The notes: generated from the letters alone by a model not told the origin. 64,000 nt of DNA from Paenibacillus_AA sp045062745 (GCF_045062745.1 NZ_JBJGED010000018.1:91963-155962), one strand, 5' to 3'. Counted from the first letter of the stretch, positions 25,150-33,864 are shown. Program-made: numbers and translations.

Positions 25150-25597
25150 ACCTATCATTCAATTATTTTCCAGTAGATTCCTGCAGATGTAGCGTATACA
25201 TGCAGATCGAGCAGTTATCAGAGAAAAAAATATGGAACGAACTAGCTGGAAGATAGCTGTGATGGGGGGTGACAGCATTTACGCCAAATGCCGGATTTCA
25301 TTAACGGGTCCCAGCCAGGGCAGACGTACTAGAATTGGCTGCGGCGTCAGCAACGCGACCAAATCGGGTAGGATTTTGCCGTCACTTCTCACTCAACCTC
25401 ATCTCAGAAGCCAGCATGTTCCTATACCCTTCATGCGCTCCGCTTCTCTTCATTCGCGTCCGTCGAACGCACCCATCCGAGTTTGACGGGTTCTTTGTTC
25501 GCGAAGAGTGCCTTAACGAAACACCTTGACGCCTCCCTAATTATCAAGCAAGATGACCCTAAGGGACATTCAGGAAATGAGCAGGAGGGACGGGAAT
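25150..25597. other. Gene-less stretch before the oxidoreductase gene
   Basis: About 450 bases with no supported gene; open frames here lack ribosome sites and any recognisable family. Composition is mixed. No riboswitch, terminator or clear promoter for the downstream gene could be named. Confidence 0.4.
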
Positions 25598-26641
25598 ATG
25601 AAACGGTTTCGTATCGTCGTCGTTGGGTGCGGGAACATGGCTCACGCCTGGGTCGGGTATGCGCTAACGCGCGAAGACAGTGAGATCGTCGCGCTAGTCG
25701 ACATCTCCAAGGAGAATGCGGAGCGCATGGCGGAGCGGCACGGTCTTACATGCGGAATATATCCCGATGTCGCAATGGCGATCGCCGAAACCGGTGCGAA
25801 TGTCGCGTTCGACATCACGGTCCCGGACAGCCGGTTCGACGTCAGTCGAACCGCGCTGCAGGCGGGTTGTCACGTCTTCGCCGAGAAGCCGATGGCCGTC
25901 TCGCGTGAAGAGGCGCATGAGCTGGTCCGTACGGCGGATAGAGCCGGACGCAGGCTCTCGATCATGCAGAACCGGCGCTACAACGGCCACATTCGATCGC
26001 TTCAAGGACTGTTTGACGATGGGGCAATCGGGCCGGTCGGATACATCGGCGCCGACTTCTTCCTGGCGCCGCACTTCGGCGGGTTCCGCGAGGCGATGGA
26101 GCACCCGCTGATCGTAGACATGGCGATCCATACGTTCGATCAAGCCCGGTTCATCGGAGGAGCGGACCCGGTGTCCGTGTACTGCCAGCCGTTCAATCCG
26201 CCCGGCTCCTGGTACGCGGGCGCGGCGGCCGCCGTCTGCATTTTCGAGATGTCGGACGGCTCGATATTTTGCTACCGCGGATCGTGGTGCGCAGAGGGAG
26301 CACCGACCTCTTGGGAGGCTTCATGGCGAATTACCGGAGCGCACGGGACGGCGATCTGGGACGGTACCGGCGAGCCATACGCGGAAATCGTGGCTCCGGG
26401 TATCGGGACCGATCAATCTGGCTTTCTGCGGGAACATGTACGAATCGAAGCTAACAATCTGTGGAGGGGTCGCGAAAGGCATACCGGGTGTTTGGACGAG
26501 ATGTTCGCCGCGTTGCAGGAGGGGCGTCCTGCGGAGACAGATGCGCGGGACAATTTGAAGAGCATTGCCATGGTGTTAGGGGCGGTGGAGAGCGCGGAAA
26601 AAGGCCTGAAGATTGACCTCAGGCCTTATTGGAACCTATAG
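25598..26641 (+). CDS. Gfo/Idh/MocA-family oxidoreductase
   Basis: The ATG at 25598 has GGAGG 9 bases upstream. The 347-residue product has an N-terminal Rossmann fold (RIVVVGCGNMAHAWVG) and the EKP motif (FAEKPMAV) containing the catalytic-site Lys, followed by the C-terminal alpha/beta domain (HTFDQARFIGGADP). Family members are NAD(P)-dependent sugar or inositol dehydrogenases. Substrate is unknown. It converges with an IclR gene, one base apart, and the terminator of that gene lies inside its last codons (26597-26630). Confidence 0.88.
   Translation: MKRFRIVVVGCGNMAHAWVGYALTREDSEIVALVDISKENAERMAERHGLTCGIYPDVAMAIAETGANVAFDITVPDSRFDVSRTALQAGCHVFAEKPMAVSREEAHELVRTADRAGRRLSIMQNRRYNGHIRSLQGLFDDGAIGPVGYIGADFFLAPHFGGFREAMEHPLIVDMAIHTFDQARFIGGADPVSVYCQPFNPPGSWYAGAAAAVCIFEMSDGSIFCYRGSWCAEGAPTSWEASWRITGAHGTAIWDGTGEPYAEIVAPGIGTDQSGFLREHVRIEANNLWRGRERHTGCLDEMFAALQEGRPAETDARDNLKSIAMVLGAVESAEKGLKIDLRPYWNL
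26597..26630 (-). terminator. IclR terminator embedded in the oxidoreductase coding end
   Basis: AAGGCCTGA/TCAGGCCTT stem with T5 on the minus strand (complement of A at 26598-26602). It ends about 12 bases beyond the IclR stop and is translated as part of the convergent oxidoreductase C-terminus. Confidence 0.7.
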
Positions 26642-26642
26642 C

Positions 26643-27416
26643 TCAGCCATTCGCCGAGTAACCGATGCCTCGGGAGATCTCCATGGCTACATCCGCGATG
26701 TAGGCGCCCACTTCCCCGAATTTGTCGGAGGGGAGGTCGTGCTTGAGGGCGGTGACGCTGATAGCGGCGACGACTTCGCCTTTGCTGTCCCGGATTGGAG
26801 CCCCGATGCAGCGTATTCCGAGCTCGCCCTCCTCGTCCTCGACCGAGTAGCCGTTCACCCGAACCTTCTCGAGCGACGCCTTCAATGCGGCCGGCTCGGT
26901 GATCGTGTTCGGGGTGATGGACTCCATGCCGTGCACTTCCAGGATGCGGTCGAGCTCCTTCTCCGGCAAATAAGCGGCGAGCGCCTTGCCCACGGCGGAC
27001 GTATGCAGCGACCAAGCGAGGCCGATCTTGCTCGAGAACTGGACGAAGCCGGGTCCGTTCACCTTGTCGATATAGACGGCCTTGCCGAACTCGAGTTGGG
27101 CGAGATGCACCGTTGAGCCGAGCTTCGCAGCCACCTGCTCCATGTAGGGATGGGCGACCGCGCGTATATCGAGCTTGTTCAGGATGAGCTCGCCCAGGTT
27201 GTACAACTTGAGCGTCAGCTTGTACTTGTCGCCGCTTAGCTTCTCGACGAATTTCAAATCTTCGAGCGTGGACAGAATCATGAAGACCGAGGACTTGGGC
27301 AACCCGCAGAGTGCGTACAGGTCGGTAATGCCGAGCGGCTGATCGCTTCGGGCCAGCGTCTCGATGATGAGCAGTCCTTTCTCTAGAGCCGGCACATTGT
27401 ATCGATTTGGTTTCAA
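26643..27416 (-). CDS. IclR-family transcriptional regulator
   Basis: The TTG at 27416 has AAGGGG 8 bases upstream. The 257-residue protein has a winged-helix domain (about 8-70; ITDLYALCGLPKSSVFMILS) and the IclR effector domain (SLHTSAVGKALAAYLP; GELGIRCIGAPIRDSKGEVV). It faces the Gfo/Idh oxidoreductase gene, a common pairing in which an IclR protein senses the substrate of the neighbouring enzyme; that link is inferred. It is a separate, diverged paralogue of the IclR protein at 7080-7850. Confidence 0.9.
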   Translation of the reverse strand: MKPNRYNVPALEKGLLIIETLARSDQPLGITDLYALCGLPKSSVFMILSTLEDLKFVEKLSGDKYKLTLKLYNLGELILNKLDIRAVAHPYMEQVAAKLGSTVHLAQLEFGKAVYIDKVNGPGFVQFSSKIGLAWSLHTSAVGKALAAYLPEKELDRILEVHGMESITPNTITEPAALKASLEKVRVNGYSVEDEEGELGIRCIGAPIRDSKGEVVAAISVTALKHDLPSDKFGEVGAYIADVAMEISRGIGYSANG

Positions 27417-27552
27417 GATGGAAACCCCTTCTCAGAATAAATAGATTTTTTCTATACCGAACCGTTGTTTGAAGAATGCTGATCTAATTTAAACATAAAA
27501 CGACACCGCGAATCAATCGAAGGTTAACGCTTCGGATGGAGCGGCAACGAAG

Positions 27553-27578
27553 AAGAGCCGGCGAGGGAGCCGGCTCTT
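27553..27578 (-). terminator. Probable terminator after ArsR-like gene
   Basis: Perfect ten-base stem AAGAGCCGGC/GCCGGCTCTT with a 6-base loop, 20 bases beyond the ArsR stop. The following minus-strand sequence (CTTCGTTG) is only moderately T-rich, so it may be a weak terminator. Confidence 0.55.
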
Positions 27579-27598
27579 GCCTGTTCGAAACAATCCGA

Positions 27599-27928
27599 TC
27601 AATGGTGTTGAGACGAGTCCTTCTTCTGCAGCTCCTGCAAGTACTCATCCAGCCGGTCGAAGCGCTCCTCCCACATCTTGCGGAACGGGTCAAGCCACTT
27701 GTCCAGCTCCTGCAGCGGCTGAGGCCGCAGCTTGTAGATCCGGCGGTTCGCGGCGGGGTTCATCTCGACCAAGCCGGCGTCGCTCAGCACGCGAAGGTGC
27801 TTCGACACCTGCGGCTGATGCAGCCTAAGCCGGTCGGCGATTTCCCCTACGGGCCTGGGCCCGTCGCGCAAAAGCTGCATGATGGACATCCGGTGAGGTT
27901 CCGCTAAAGCGCTCATTGTTTTATACAT
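27599..27928 (-). CDS. ArsR-family regulator
   Basis: The ATG at 27928 has GGAGG about 10 bases upstream. The 109-residue protein is a winged helix (EPHRMSIMQLLRDG; EIADRLRLHQPQVSKHLRVL; then RRIYKLRPQPL). It lacks the Cys metal box of ArsR/SmtB and resembles the subgroup that sits beside activator-of-Hsp90 (AHSA1/SRPBCC) genes. It is 26 bases downstream of the WYL regulator gene on the same strand, so the two are probably co-transcribed. Confidence 0.85.
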   Translation of the reverse strand: MYKTMSALAEPHRMSIMQLLRDGPRPVGEIADRLRLHQPQVSKHLRVLSDAGLVEMNPAANRRIYKLRPQPLQELDKWLDPFRKMWEERFDRLDEYLQELQKKDSSQHH

Positions 27929-27954
27929 CGCACAACTACCTCCAGCAAACAAGC

Positions 27955-28902
27955 TTAAATATAATGAGCCGTCATATCCGACAGCTTTGTTCGTATCCGT
28001 TCTATCAATTCTAACGGTTGAAGCACCTTCGCGGCAACACCCAACCCGATAAAAAAGACGGCGAAAAAGTCCAAATCGTTCTTCGGCACCGGACCGTCCA
28101 GGAGACCGGTTCCATCACTGCGCAAGTGGAGCTTGGGCGACGGCCACAGTTCCGCCATACATCGCTCGGCGCCTTCCTTGGTTAATTCCACATGTATACT
28201 AATATACTCCTGCGACACCCGGTTATGCGAGCCCCGATTCGTAAGATCCACATGACGCAGATCGATCGGCTGCTCCGTCGCCGCCTGCTCGTCTACCGAG
28301 CGGAACCGGTCGCAGCGGAACAGACGCACTTCGCCGCGCAGGAAGCAGTAGGCCGGGCAATACCAGAGGCCATGGCTCGCGTAGATGCCTACCGGCTGAA
28401 TGTCGCGGCTCGTCGTGCCCTCCCGCGATGCATAGTCGACGCGAAGCACCTTTTGCCGCAGGGCCGCCTCAAGTAGGACGGGCAAGTAGGGTGACTCCAG
28501 CGGCCGGGTCGGTGAGAAAAAGTCCACGCGGTTGCGCATTTGATCGATGCGCTCTCGAACGTCGGAAGGCATGAAGGAGTAGAATTTGTTTAAGGCCGAC
28601 GCGGCTTCCATCTCGAACGGAAGGCTGGCATAATGGCGCAACGCATGGCTGGCGAAAAAAATCGCGACCGCTTCCTCTTCGGTGAACGCGATCGGGGGCA
28701 GGATGCGTTCCTTCAAAATCTGGTAGCCGCCGTGCGGCCCGACCTCGGAGTAGAGCGGAACGCCCAGCTCACCCAGCTCTTGCAGATCGCGCAGGATCGT
28801 CCTCGATGACACCCCGAATTCTTGGGCAAGCTCCTTGACAGTGAACTTGCGTTTACGGTTGACGGCCATCATGAGCTCCATCAGCCGCTTCGATTTGGAC
28901 AT
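27955..28902 (-). CDS. WYL-domain transcriptional regulator (YafY-like)
   Basis: The ATG at 28902 has GGAG 8 bases upstream. The 315-residue protein has an N-terminal helix-turn-helix (FTVKELAQEFGVSSRTILRD), then a WYL domain (about 135-215; LRVDYASREG, VGIYASHGLWYCPAYC, RLFRCDRFRSV) and a WCX-like C-terminus. WYL proteins bind small ligands or nucleic acid and often repress a divergent gene. The divergent DinB-family gene starts 102 bases away, a likely target. Confidence 0.88.
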   Translation of the reverse strand: MSKSKRLMELMMAVNRKRKFTVKELAQEFGVSSRTILRDLQELGELGVPLYSEVGPHGGYQILKERILPPIAFTEEEAVAIFFASHALRHYASLPFEMEAASALNKFYSFMPSDVRERIDQMRNRVDFFSPTRPLESPYLPVLLEAALRQKVLRVDYASREGTTSRDIQPVGIYASHGLWYCPAYCFLRGEVRLFRCDRFRSVDEQAATEQPIDLRHVDLTNRGSHNRVSQEYISIHVELTKEGAERCMAELWPSPKLHLRSDGTGLLDGPVPKNDLDFFAVFFIGLGVAAKVLQPLELIERIRTKLSDMTAHYI

Positions 28903-29004
28903 GGCGCAACTCCATCTGTTAATTATGACAGGACTTGTCACTATTATAAGCTATAATGGGAACGAAGCAAGTGGAAGATTCATTATGATGCGTGGAGGGA
29001 CGAA

Positions 29005-29511
29005 ATGGCTGAAAAAAACCAAATGACAGGCGTGCAGCTAATGAAGCAAATGCTGTTCGAGGAACTTGGGCAAATCGTACGAACGAGCTCCAAGCTTATT
29101 GGTTCTATTAAAGAGGAAGATTGGGCGTTCAAGCCGCACCCAAACATGCGGTCGCTGCGCGAGCTGGTCGATCATCTCGTATCCGTTCCTTCGACGGACC
29201 TGCTCATTCTGAAGGAGCATGCCGAGCCGGATATCCGCCGATTGGAATCGGACATAGCCGCTGACAGAGACAAAACGTCCCTTGCGGCGCGGATGGCCGC
29301 CGGGCTGCAGGAAGTGACCGAATATATGGAAGCTTTGGATGACGAAACGTTCCTGCACCGGACTACCACGCCGTTCTACATCGATCACCCGACGGCTCAG
29401 GCGAAGTGGCTGATCGAGATCGTCACGCACGCCCAGCACCATCGCGCCCAGCTGTTCCAATATTTGAAGCAGCTCGGCTACTCCGTCACGATGTTTGATT
29501 TGTACGGTTAA
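29005..29511 (+). CDS. DinB-family protein
   Basis: The 168-residue product is a four-helix bundle of the DinB/YfiT type, with His residues placed for a metal site: one in LRELVDHLVS (about 53) and two in IVTHAQHHRAQL (about 143-147). Members are often thiol transferases or stress-induced proteins of unknown substrate. The ATG has GGAGGGACGAA upstream. It is divergent from the WYL regulator gene, which may control it. No terminator is obvious after it. Confidence 0.85.
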   Translation: MAEKNQMTGVQLMKQMLFEELGQIVRTSSKLIGSIKEEDWAFKPHPNMRSLRELVDHLVSVPSTDLLILKEHAEPDIRRLESDIAADRDKTSLAARMAAGLQEVTEYMEALDDETFLHRTTTPFYIDHPTAQAKWLIEIVTHAQHHRAQLFQYLKQLGYSVTMFDLYG

Positions 29512-29612
29512 GCCTGTGCCTATACGCGCGGAACCTTATTCCGGAGCTTATCCTTCGCCTGGAACGCGAGGGTCCCGGCAGGTTCCGCGTGGTCGCATAG
29601 CAGACTTACATT

Positions 29613-30698
29613 CTATTGAACACGGCTGTTGTACAAGCCCGATTGCTTCAGCTGGGCGAAGAACGATTCGAACTGTGGTATCGTAAGCTGCTGCTCCGCA
29701 TCAGAGAGGGCGGTCGGAGGATCCGGATGTACTTCGATCATAATGCCGTCGGCTCCGGCGGCTAGAGCAGCCTTGGCACATGGCAGTACGATGTCCTTGC
29801 GCCCGGTGGAATGGCTGACGTCGACGAGCACCGGCAAGTGGCTCTCCTGTTTCAGGATCGGGACGGCGGAGATGTCGAGCGTATTGCGCGTCCACTTCTC
29901 ATAAGTCCGGATGCCGCGCTCGATCAGCATCACTTGCGTATTGCCTCGCGAGACGACGTATTCCGCCGCCATGAGGAATTCCTCCATCGTCGCGGCGATG
30001 CCCCGCTTCAGCAAGACCGGGATGCGGGCTTCGCCGGCGGCTTTCAGCAGCTCGAAATTTTGCATATTGCGCGCGCCGATTTGAATGACGTCGATATATT
30101 GCTCCGCCAGCTCGATATGGGCGGGATTCACGATTTCGCTGATCGTGACAAGGCCGAATTCGTCGGCGACTTCTTTCAGAATTTTCAACCCTTCGACACC
30201 CAGCCCCTGAAAATCGTACGGAGACGTTCTTGGCTTATAGGCGCCGCCTCGGATGACCTGCACCCCCGACGCTTTAAGAGCTGCCGCTACCGTTCGTACC
30301 TGCTCATAGCTTTCCACCGAGCACGGTCCCGCCACCATCAAGTGCGCGCCTCCGCCGACCGTGACCCCCTTCGCGTTCACGACCGTATCCTCCGTTTGCC
30401 GCTTGCGGCTGACCAGCAAATGCTTTTTCCGGTCTTGCTGCTGCAAATCCAGCGAAGCTTTGAAAATTTGTTTGAACAGATGCCTGATCGTCGCTTCATC
30501 GAACGGGCCTGTGTTCATCTCCACCAAGGCGTCGAGCATTTGCCGCTCCCGAACCGGATCGTACTTCGGGACGCCTTGCGTTTCTTTGACGACGCCGATC
30601 TGCTGCGCGATCTGGCCTCTTCGGCAAAACAGCTGCAGCAGCTCCTTATTGATCTGATCCAATTCTCCGCGCAAGGCGTCCAATTCGTTGTTGCTCAT
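29613..30698 (-). CDS. aroA: Bifunctional chorismate mutase / DAHP synthase
   Basis: The 361-residue enzyme starts the shikimate pathway. The N-terminal ~90 residues are an AroQ-type chorismate mutase (LRGELDQINKELLQLFCRRG), which in Bacilli gives feedback control by chorismate or prephenate. The rest is a type I-beta DAHP synthase (VAGPCSVESYEQV; RGGAYKPRTSPYDF; GARNMQNFELL; VLVDVSHSTGRKD). Gene naming follows B. subtilis aroA. A T-box leader lies at 30747-31095, so transcription should depend on an uncharged tRNA. Neighbours are unrelated, so this is monocistronic. Confidence 0.95.
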   Translation of the reverse strand: MSNNELDALRGELDQINKELLQLFCRRGQIAQQIGVVKETQGVPKYDPVRERQMLDALVEMNTGPFDEATIRHLFKQIFKASLDLQQQDRKKHLLVSRKRQTEDTVVNAKGVTVGGGAHLMVAGPCSVESYEQVRTVAAALKASGVQVIRGGAYKPRTSPYDFQGLGVEGLKILKEVADEFGLVTISEIVNPAHIELAEQYIDVIQIGARNMQNFELLKAAGEARIPVLLKRGIAATMEEFLMAAEYVVSRGNTQVMLIERGIRTYEKWTRNTLDISAVPILKQESHLPVLVDVSHSTGRKDIVLPCAKAALAAGADGIMIEVHPDPPTALSDAEQQLTIPQFESFFAQLKQSGLYNSRVQ

Positions 30699-30746
30699 CG
30701 TCAGTCCACTCCTTCTTCCCGTTATTTTTTGAATTCCTCGGACAAC

Positions 30747-31095
30747 AAAAAAGGTCCCTCGTCCGGAAAGGGACGGGGAACCGCGGTACCACCCTAATTA
30801 GAGCGCTGCTTCCGTAAGCGGCCGTGAGCTATGCCCGGGCCGTGGAAATGCGCATCTCGCTTGGAGCACGGTAACGGCGTGCGGCCGGATCACCTCTACA
30901 TACCTGCGGCATGCGCGGCAGGCGTTCAAGAATCCACTCGGGAGCGAACTTCGGCTGCTGTTTCCTTCGGCGCGCTCTCAGTCGCTGACGCGCCGTCCCT
31001 GATAAGGACATCAGGCCGAACTGACGCCTAACAGGGGGCGAGTCAGTTCCGGCATGCTTACTTTTCTCCGTCATTGTGCTTGCGTACGTATAATG
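30747..31095 (-). promoter_or_regulatory. T-box riboswitch of aroA, probable Phe specifier
   Basis: On the minus strand the T-box sequence AGGGTGGTACCGCGG (complement of 30781-30795) precedes a terminator (GTCCC/GGGAC then TTTTTT at 30747-30776). An AGTA element lies near the 5' end. In the stem I region GAAG-TTC-GCTCCCGAGT aligns with GAA-CTC-GCCTCGGAGC of the leuS T-box in this window, pointing to UUC (Phe; complement of 30946-30948) as specifier. That reading of the specifier is tentative. Confidence 0.88.
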
Positions 31096-31101
31096 ACTCT
31101 T

Positions 31102-31131
31102 ACTTTAGGGGAGAGAGCTTATCCGTGTCAA
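31102..31131 (-). promoter_or_regulatory. Promoter of the aroA T-box transcript
   Basis: TTGACA (complement of 31126-31131), an 18-base spacer and TAAAGT (complement of 31102-31107) precede the T-box leader. Confidence 0.6.
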
Positions 31132-31291
31132 GCCCATTTTTTTGATCTCGGGACGGGGTTACGGGCTGGACCAAGGTCCAGCCGACGAACGACCTGAAGT
31201 CGGTTTTCGATCGAGAGGTCCTTGCGTATAGTAAAAGTATCAGAAACAAACTGCGAGGTTACGAGGAAACAGGAATAGAGGAGTGGCGAAG

Positions 31292-32560
31292 ATGGAACGC
31301 ATGGAACACCAACGTATCTTGATCTTGACTGGACGCTATGGGGAAGGACACCGCCAGGCCGCGCTGGCGCTGCAGGAAGCCTACGGGCAGAGCTATCCGA
31401 ACGCCTCCGTTCAAGTTGTTGACTATATGGAATGGATGCACCCGTATACGCATGAGCTGGGCCGTACGTTATTCGTAAAGGGGGTGGCCGCCCTACCGTC
31501 GGTCTACGGCTTCCTGTTCGAGCAGACCCGGCGGCCCGGGATGATCGCCCGCGGGATGCACTTCCTGACCCGCTTCGGCATTCCGCGCATGCAGCAGCTC
31601 CTGGAGGAGACGCGGCCTACGCTCGTGGTCAGCACGTTCCCGCTCGCCGCGGGCGCCATGTCGGCGCTGAAGCAGCGGGGATTGACGGATGTCCCGACAG
31701 TCACCGTTATTACCGACCATACGGACCACAGCTATTGGGTGCATCCGTATACCGATCGCTACTTGGTCGGCTCGGAACGGGTCGGCCGTCTGCTGCGGAG
31801 GAAGGGCGTCCCGTCCACGCGCATCACCGTGACCGGCATCCCAATCCGCAGCCGGTTCGGGCACGATCCGGAGCGGGAGCTGCTTCGGCACAAACACGGA
31901 CTGCGGGCGGACATGCCCACGATCCTGCTAATGGGCGGAGGCTGCGGCATCATCGACAAGCACCTGCTGGCGGCGCTCGAGAGCGAAGCCGTGACCCAGC
32001 GGCTGCAGCTCGTCATCTGCTGCGGGCACAATACGCGGCGGATGGAGCAGATGACCCGCGCTTCCCGCTCGAGCCGCCACCGCATCGTTCCGCTCGGCTT
32101 CGTCGAGTGCATCGACGAATACATGGCGCTCGCCGATTTGATCGTGACGAAGCCCGGCGGGCTCAGCACGTCGGAGGCGATCGCTATGCGGCTGCCGATG
32201 CTCTTGTACCGGGCGCTCCCCGGCCAGGAGGAGGACAACGCCCGGTACTTGACGAAGGCGGGCGTTGCCGTCAGGGCGGAAGGCGAGCTCGATCTCGCGC
32301 GGAAGCTAAGCGCGCTGCTCGAAGCGCCGGAGCAGCTCGACGAGATGCGGAATCGCGCGAGCCGGCTCGATCAGCGCCATTCCGCCGGCAAGGCGGCGCT
32401 TCAGATGGCTTTCGTGCAGGCCGATCCTTACACGGCGCCGTCGGACACGGGCGCCATCGCCATCGCCTGGTCGAGACGGGGCTCCAAACTTTTGCCGGAG
32501 TTCCTCAAGCAAAAATGGGCGTCTGTCCGTGCAGCCCGCCCGTTCTCGCGAATAGGATAG
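31292..32560 (+). CDS. UgtP/MGDG-synthase-like glycosyltransferase
   Basis: The ATG at 31292 has AGGAG 8 bases upstream (a GTG at 31283 is also in frame). The 422-residue product is a GT28-type enzyme: N-terminal ILTGRYGEGHRQAALALQEA, acceptor domain, then the UDP-sugar site LLMGGGCGI and TKPGGLSTSEAIAM with PGQEEDN. Relatives transfer glucose or galactose to diacylglycerol for membrane glycolipids and lipoteichoic acid anchors. Gene order gives no further clue; a 27-codon frame and spoVAC follow. The last ~50 residues are extra and basic. Confidence 0.85.
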   Translation: MERMEHQRILILTGRYGEGHRQAALALQEAYGQSYPNASVQVVDYMEWMHPYTHELGRTLFVKGVAALPSVYGFLFEQTRRPGMIARGMHFLTRFGIPRMQQLLEETRPTLVVSTFPLAAGAMSALKQRGLTDVPTVTVITDHTDHSYWVHPYTDRYLVGSERVGRLLRRKGVPSTRITVTGIPIRSRFGHDPERELLRHKHGLRADMPTILLMGGGCGIIDKHLLAALESEAVTQRLQLVICCGHNTRRMEQMTRASRSSRHRIVPLGFVECIDEYMALADLIVTKPGGLSTSEAIAMRLPMLLYRALPGQEEDNARYLTKAGVAVRAEGELDLARKLSALLEAPEQLDEMRNRASRLDQRHSAGKAALQMAFVQADPYTAPSDTGAIAIAWSRRGSKLLPEFLKQKWASVRAARPFSRIG

Positions 32561-32598
32561 GCTAAGAACCCATCACGCGAGATAGGAGCCCGAAATTC

Positions 32599-32682
32599 AT
32601 GGTCAGGATCTCCCCTACGGAATGGATTATCGTATTAACCCTGTTTACCCTGCTGGCGCTTATACTCGTTTTGCTGCTGTAA
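32599..32682 (+). CDS. Possible 27-residue single-span membrane peptide
   Basis: ATG at 32599 follows TAGGAG by 11 bases. The translation is a short polar start (MVRISPTEW) and then one continuous hydrophobic helix of Ile/Leu/Val to the stop. A hairpin that could be a terminator follows at 32700-32738. Size and shape fit small regulatory membrane peptides, but a chance frame cannot be excluded. Confidence 0.35.
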   Translation: MVRISPTEWIIVLTLFTLLALILVLLL

Positions 32683-32699
32683 CGAGAGGTTCCTTCGTG

Positions 32700-32738
32700 A
32701 GCCGCACCGCTTCCTCGAAGCGGGTGCGGCTGTTTGCC
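32700..32738 (+). terminator. Hairpin, probable terminator
   Basis: Stem AGCCGCACC-GCTTC against GAAGC-GGGTGCGGCT with a 3-base loop; the T run (TGTTTG) is weak. It separates the glycosyltransferase transcript from spoVAC. Confidence 0.55.
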
Positions 32739-32840
32739 GTGGATAAGGATACGCGATGTTGCGAATGCTATCCACACAAGGCGCTAGAAGCGAGTGCTAT
32801 CGAAGTGCGTTTTTGACAAACGCTGTAGGAGTTGACACGA

Positions 32841-33314
32841 ATGACAAATCAACAAAAGAAGAAGATGACGCCGGTTCAGCAAAAGTACCAGCAGCTCGCC
32901 AAAGCGAAAGAGCCGCCCCGGCCGGTGCTGATGAATTGTATCCGCGCCTTCTTCGCGGGGGGCCTCATTTGTTTGGTGGGGCAGTGCCTCATGGAGCTGT
33001 TCATCCATCAATTCGATTTCACGGAGAAGACCGCGGGCAACCCGACGGTCGCCGTGCTCATCCTGATCTCGGTTATCCTGACGTCGTTCGGCGTGTACGA
33101 CAAATTCGCCCAATGGGCGGGCGCCGGGTCGGCGGTACCGGTCACGGGCTTCGCCAACTCCATGAGCTCCGCCGCTATCGAGCACAAGAGCGAAGGTCTC
33201 GTGCTGGGCGTCGGAGGCAACATGTTCAAACTGGCCGGCTCGGTGATCGTCTTCGGGACGGTGGCGGCGTTCTTTGTCGGCATCGTACATATGCTGCTCG
33301 ACCTGGGAGGATGA
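32841..33314 (+). CDS. spoVAC: Stage V sporulation protein AC
   Basis: The ATG at 32841 has AGGAG 9 bases upstream. The 157-residue membrane protein matches SpoVAC: PVLMNCIRAFFAGGLICLVG, SVILTSFGVYDKFAQWAGAGS, VPVTGFANSMSSAAIEHKSEG, about four to five helices. SpoVAC is a core part of the channel that moves dipicolinic acid into the forespore and out at germination. The next gene should be spoVAD, but only fragments remain (33319-33480) before spoVAE. No sigma-G promoter could be named with confidence. Confidence 0.93.
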   Translation: MTNQQKKKMTPVQQKYQQLAKAKEPPRPVLMNCIRAFFAGGLICLVGQCLMELFIHQFDFTEKTAGNPTVAVLILISVILTSFGVYDKFAQWAGAGSAVPVTGFANSMSSAAIEHKSEGLVLGVGGNMFKLAGSVIVFGTVAAFFVGIVHMLLDLGG

Positions 33315-33318
33315 CCGG

Positions 33319-33480
33319 ATGCTGAAGGAGCACGTAACGTGGGTTTGAAGAGGTTGAAGAAGGGCGAGCTGAAGCGCGTGCTGGTCGTCGCGACCGGAGC
33401 GCTGCTGTCGCCGCTGTCCTTCCAGCAAGGCGAGAGCATTCCGTGCATTGCGCATGCGGTAGCGTTAGAGAGCGGGGGGT
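33319..33480 (+). pseudogene. spoVAD: spoVAD remnant with internal out-of-frame deletion
   Basis: An ATG at 33319, 5 bases after spoVAC, begins MLKEHVTWV and stops at 33346-33348; this resembles the SpoVAD start. From 33342 another frame reads GLKRLKKGELKRVLVVATGA then LLSPLSFQQGESIPCIAHAV, the well-conserved SpoVAD C-terminus. About 285 codons that should lie between are missing, and the two pieces are in different frames. SpoVAD binds dipicolinic acid, so this copy cannot make it. A sequencing or assembly collapse is the main alternative. Confidence 0.8.
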
Positions 33481-33864
33481 ATGGCGAAGATGGATTACAT
33501 GCAATATGTGTGGGCGTTTGTGATAGGCGGCGCAATTTGCGTCCTCGGGCAGCTTCTGTTCGACGTGGTCAAGCTGACCCCGGCGCACACGATGAGCACG
33601 CTCGTCGTGTTGGGAGCGATCGTGGACGGGATCAATGTGAACGGGAAAAGCTTGTACGACCGGTTCATCGAGTTCGCCGGAGCGGGCGCCACCGTGCCGA
33701 TCACGAGCTTCGGGAACGCACTCGTACACGGGGCGCTGCAGGAGTACGAGCTGCACGGGTGGATCGGGATCATCACCGGAATTTTCGACGTGACGAGCGC
33801 CGGCGTATCCGCCGCGATCATATTCTCTTTCCTCGCGGCGGTCGTGGCCCGGCCGAAGGGCTGA
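33481..33864 (+). CDS. spoVAE: Stage V sporulation protein AE (SpoVAEB type)
   Basis: The 127-residue membrane protein (118-124 if a later ATG at 33490 is used, which sits 10 bases after GGGGGG) has about four helices and the conserved blocks YVWAFVIGGAICVLGQLLFD, TLVVLGAIVDGINVNGKSLY and ATVPITSFGNALVHGALQEY. It is the third member of the dipicolinic acid channel with SpoVAC. The start overlaps the end of the spoVAD remnant, and the terminator at 33909-33941 closes the operon. Confidence 0.92.
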   Translation: MAKMDYMQYVWAFVIGGAICVLGQLLFDVVKLTPAHTMSTLVVLGAIVDGINVNGKSLYDRFIEFAGAGATVPITSFGNALVHGALQEYELHGWIGIITGIFDVTSAGVSAAIIFSFLAAVVARPKG

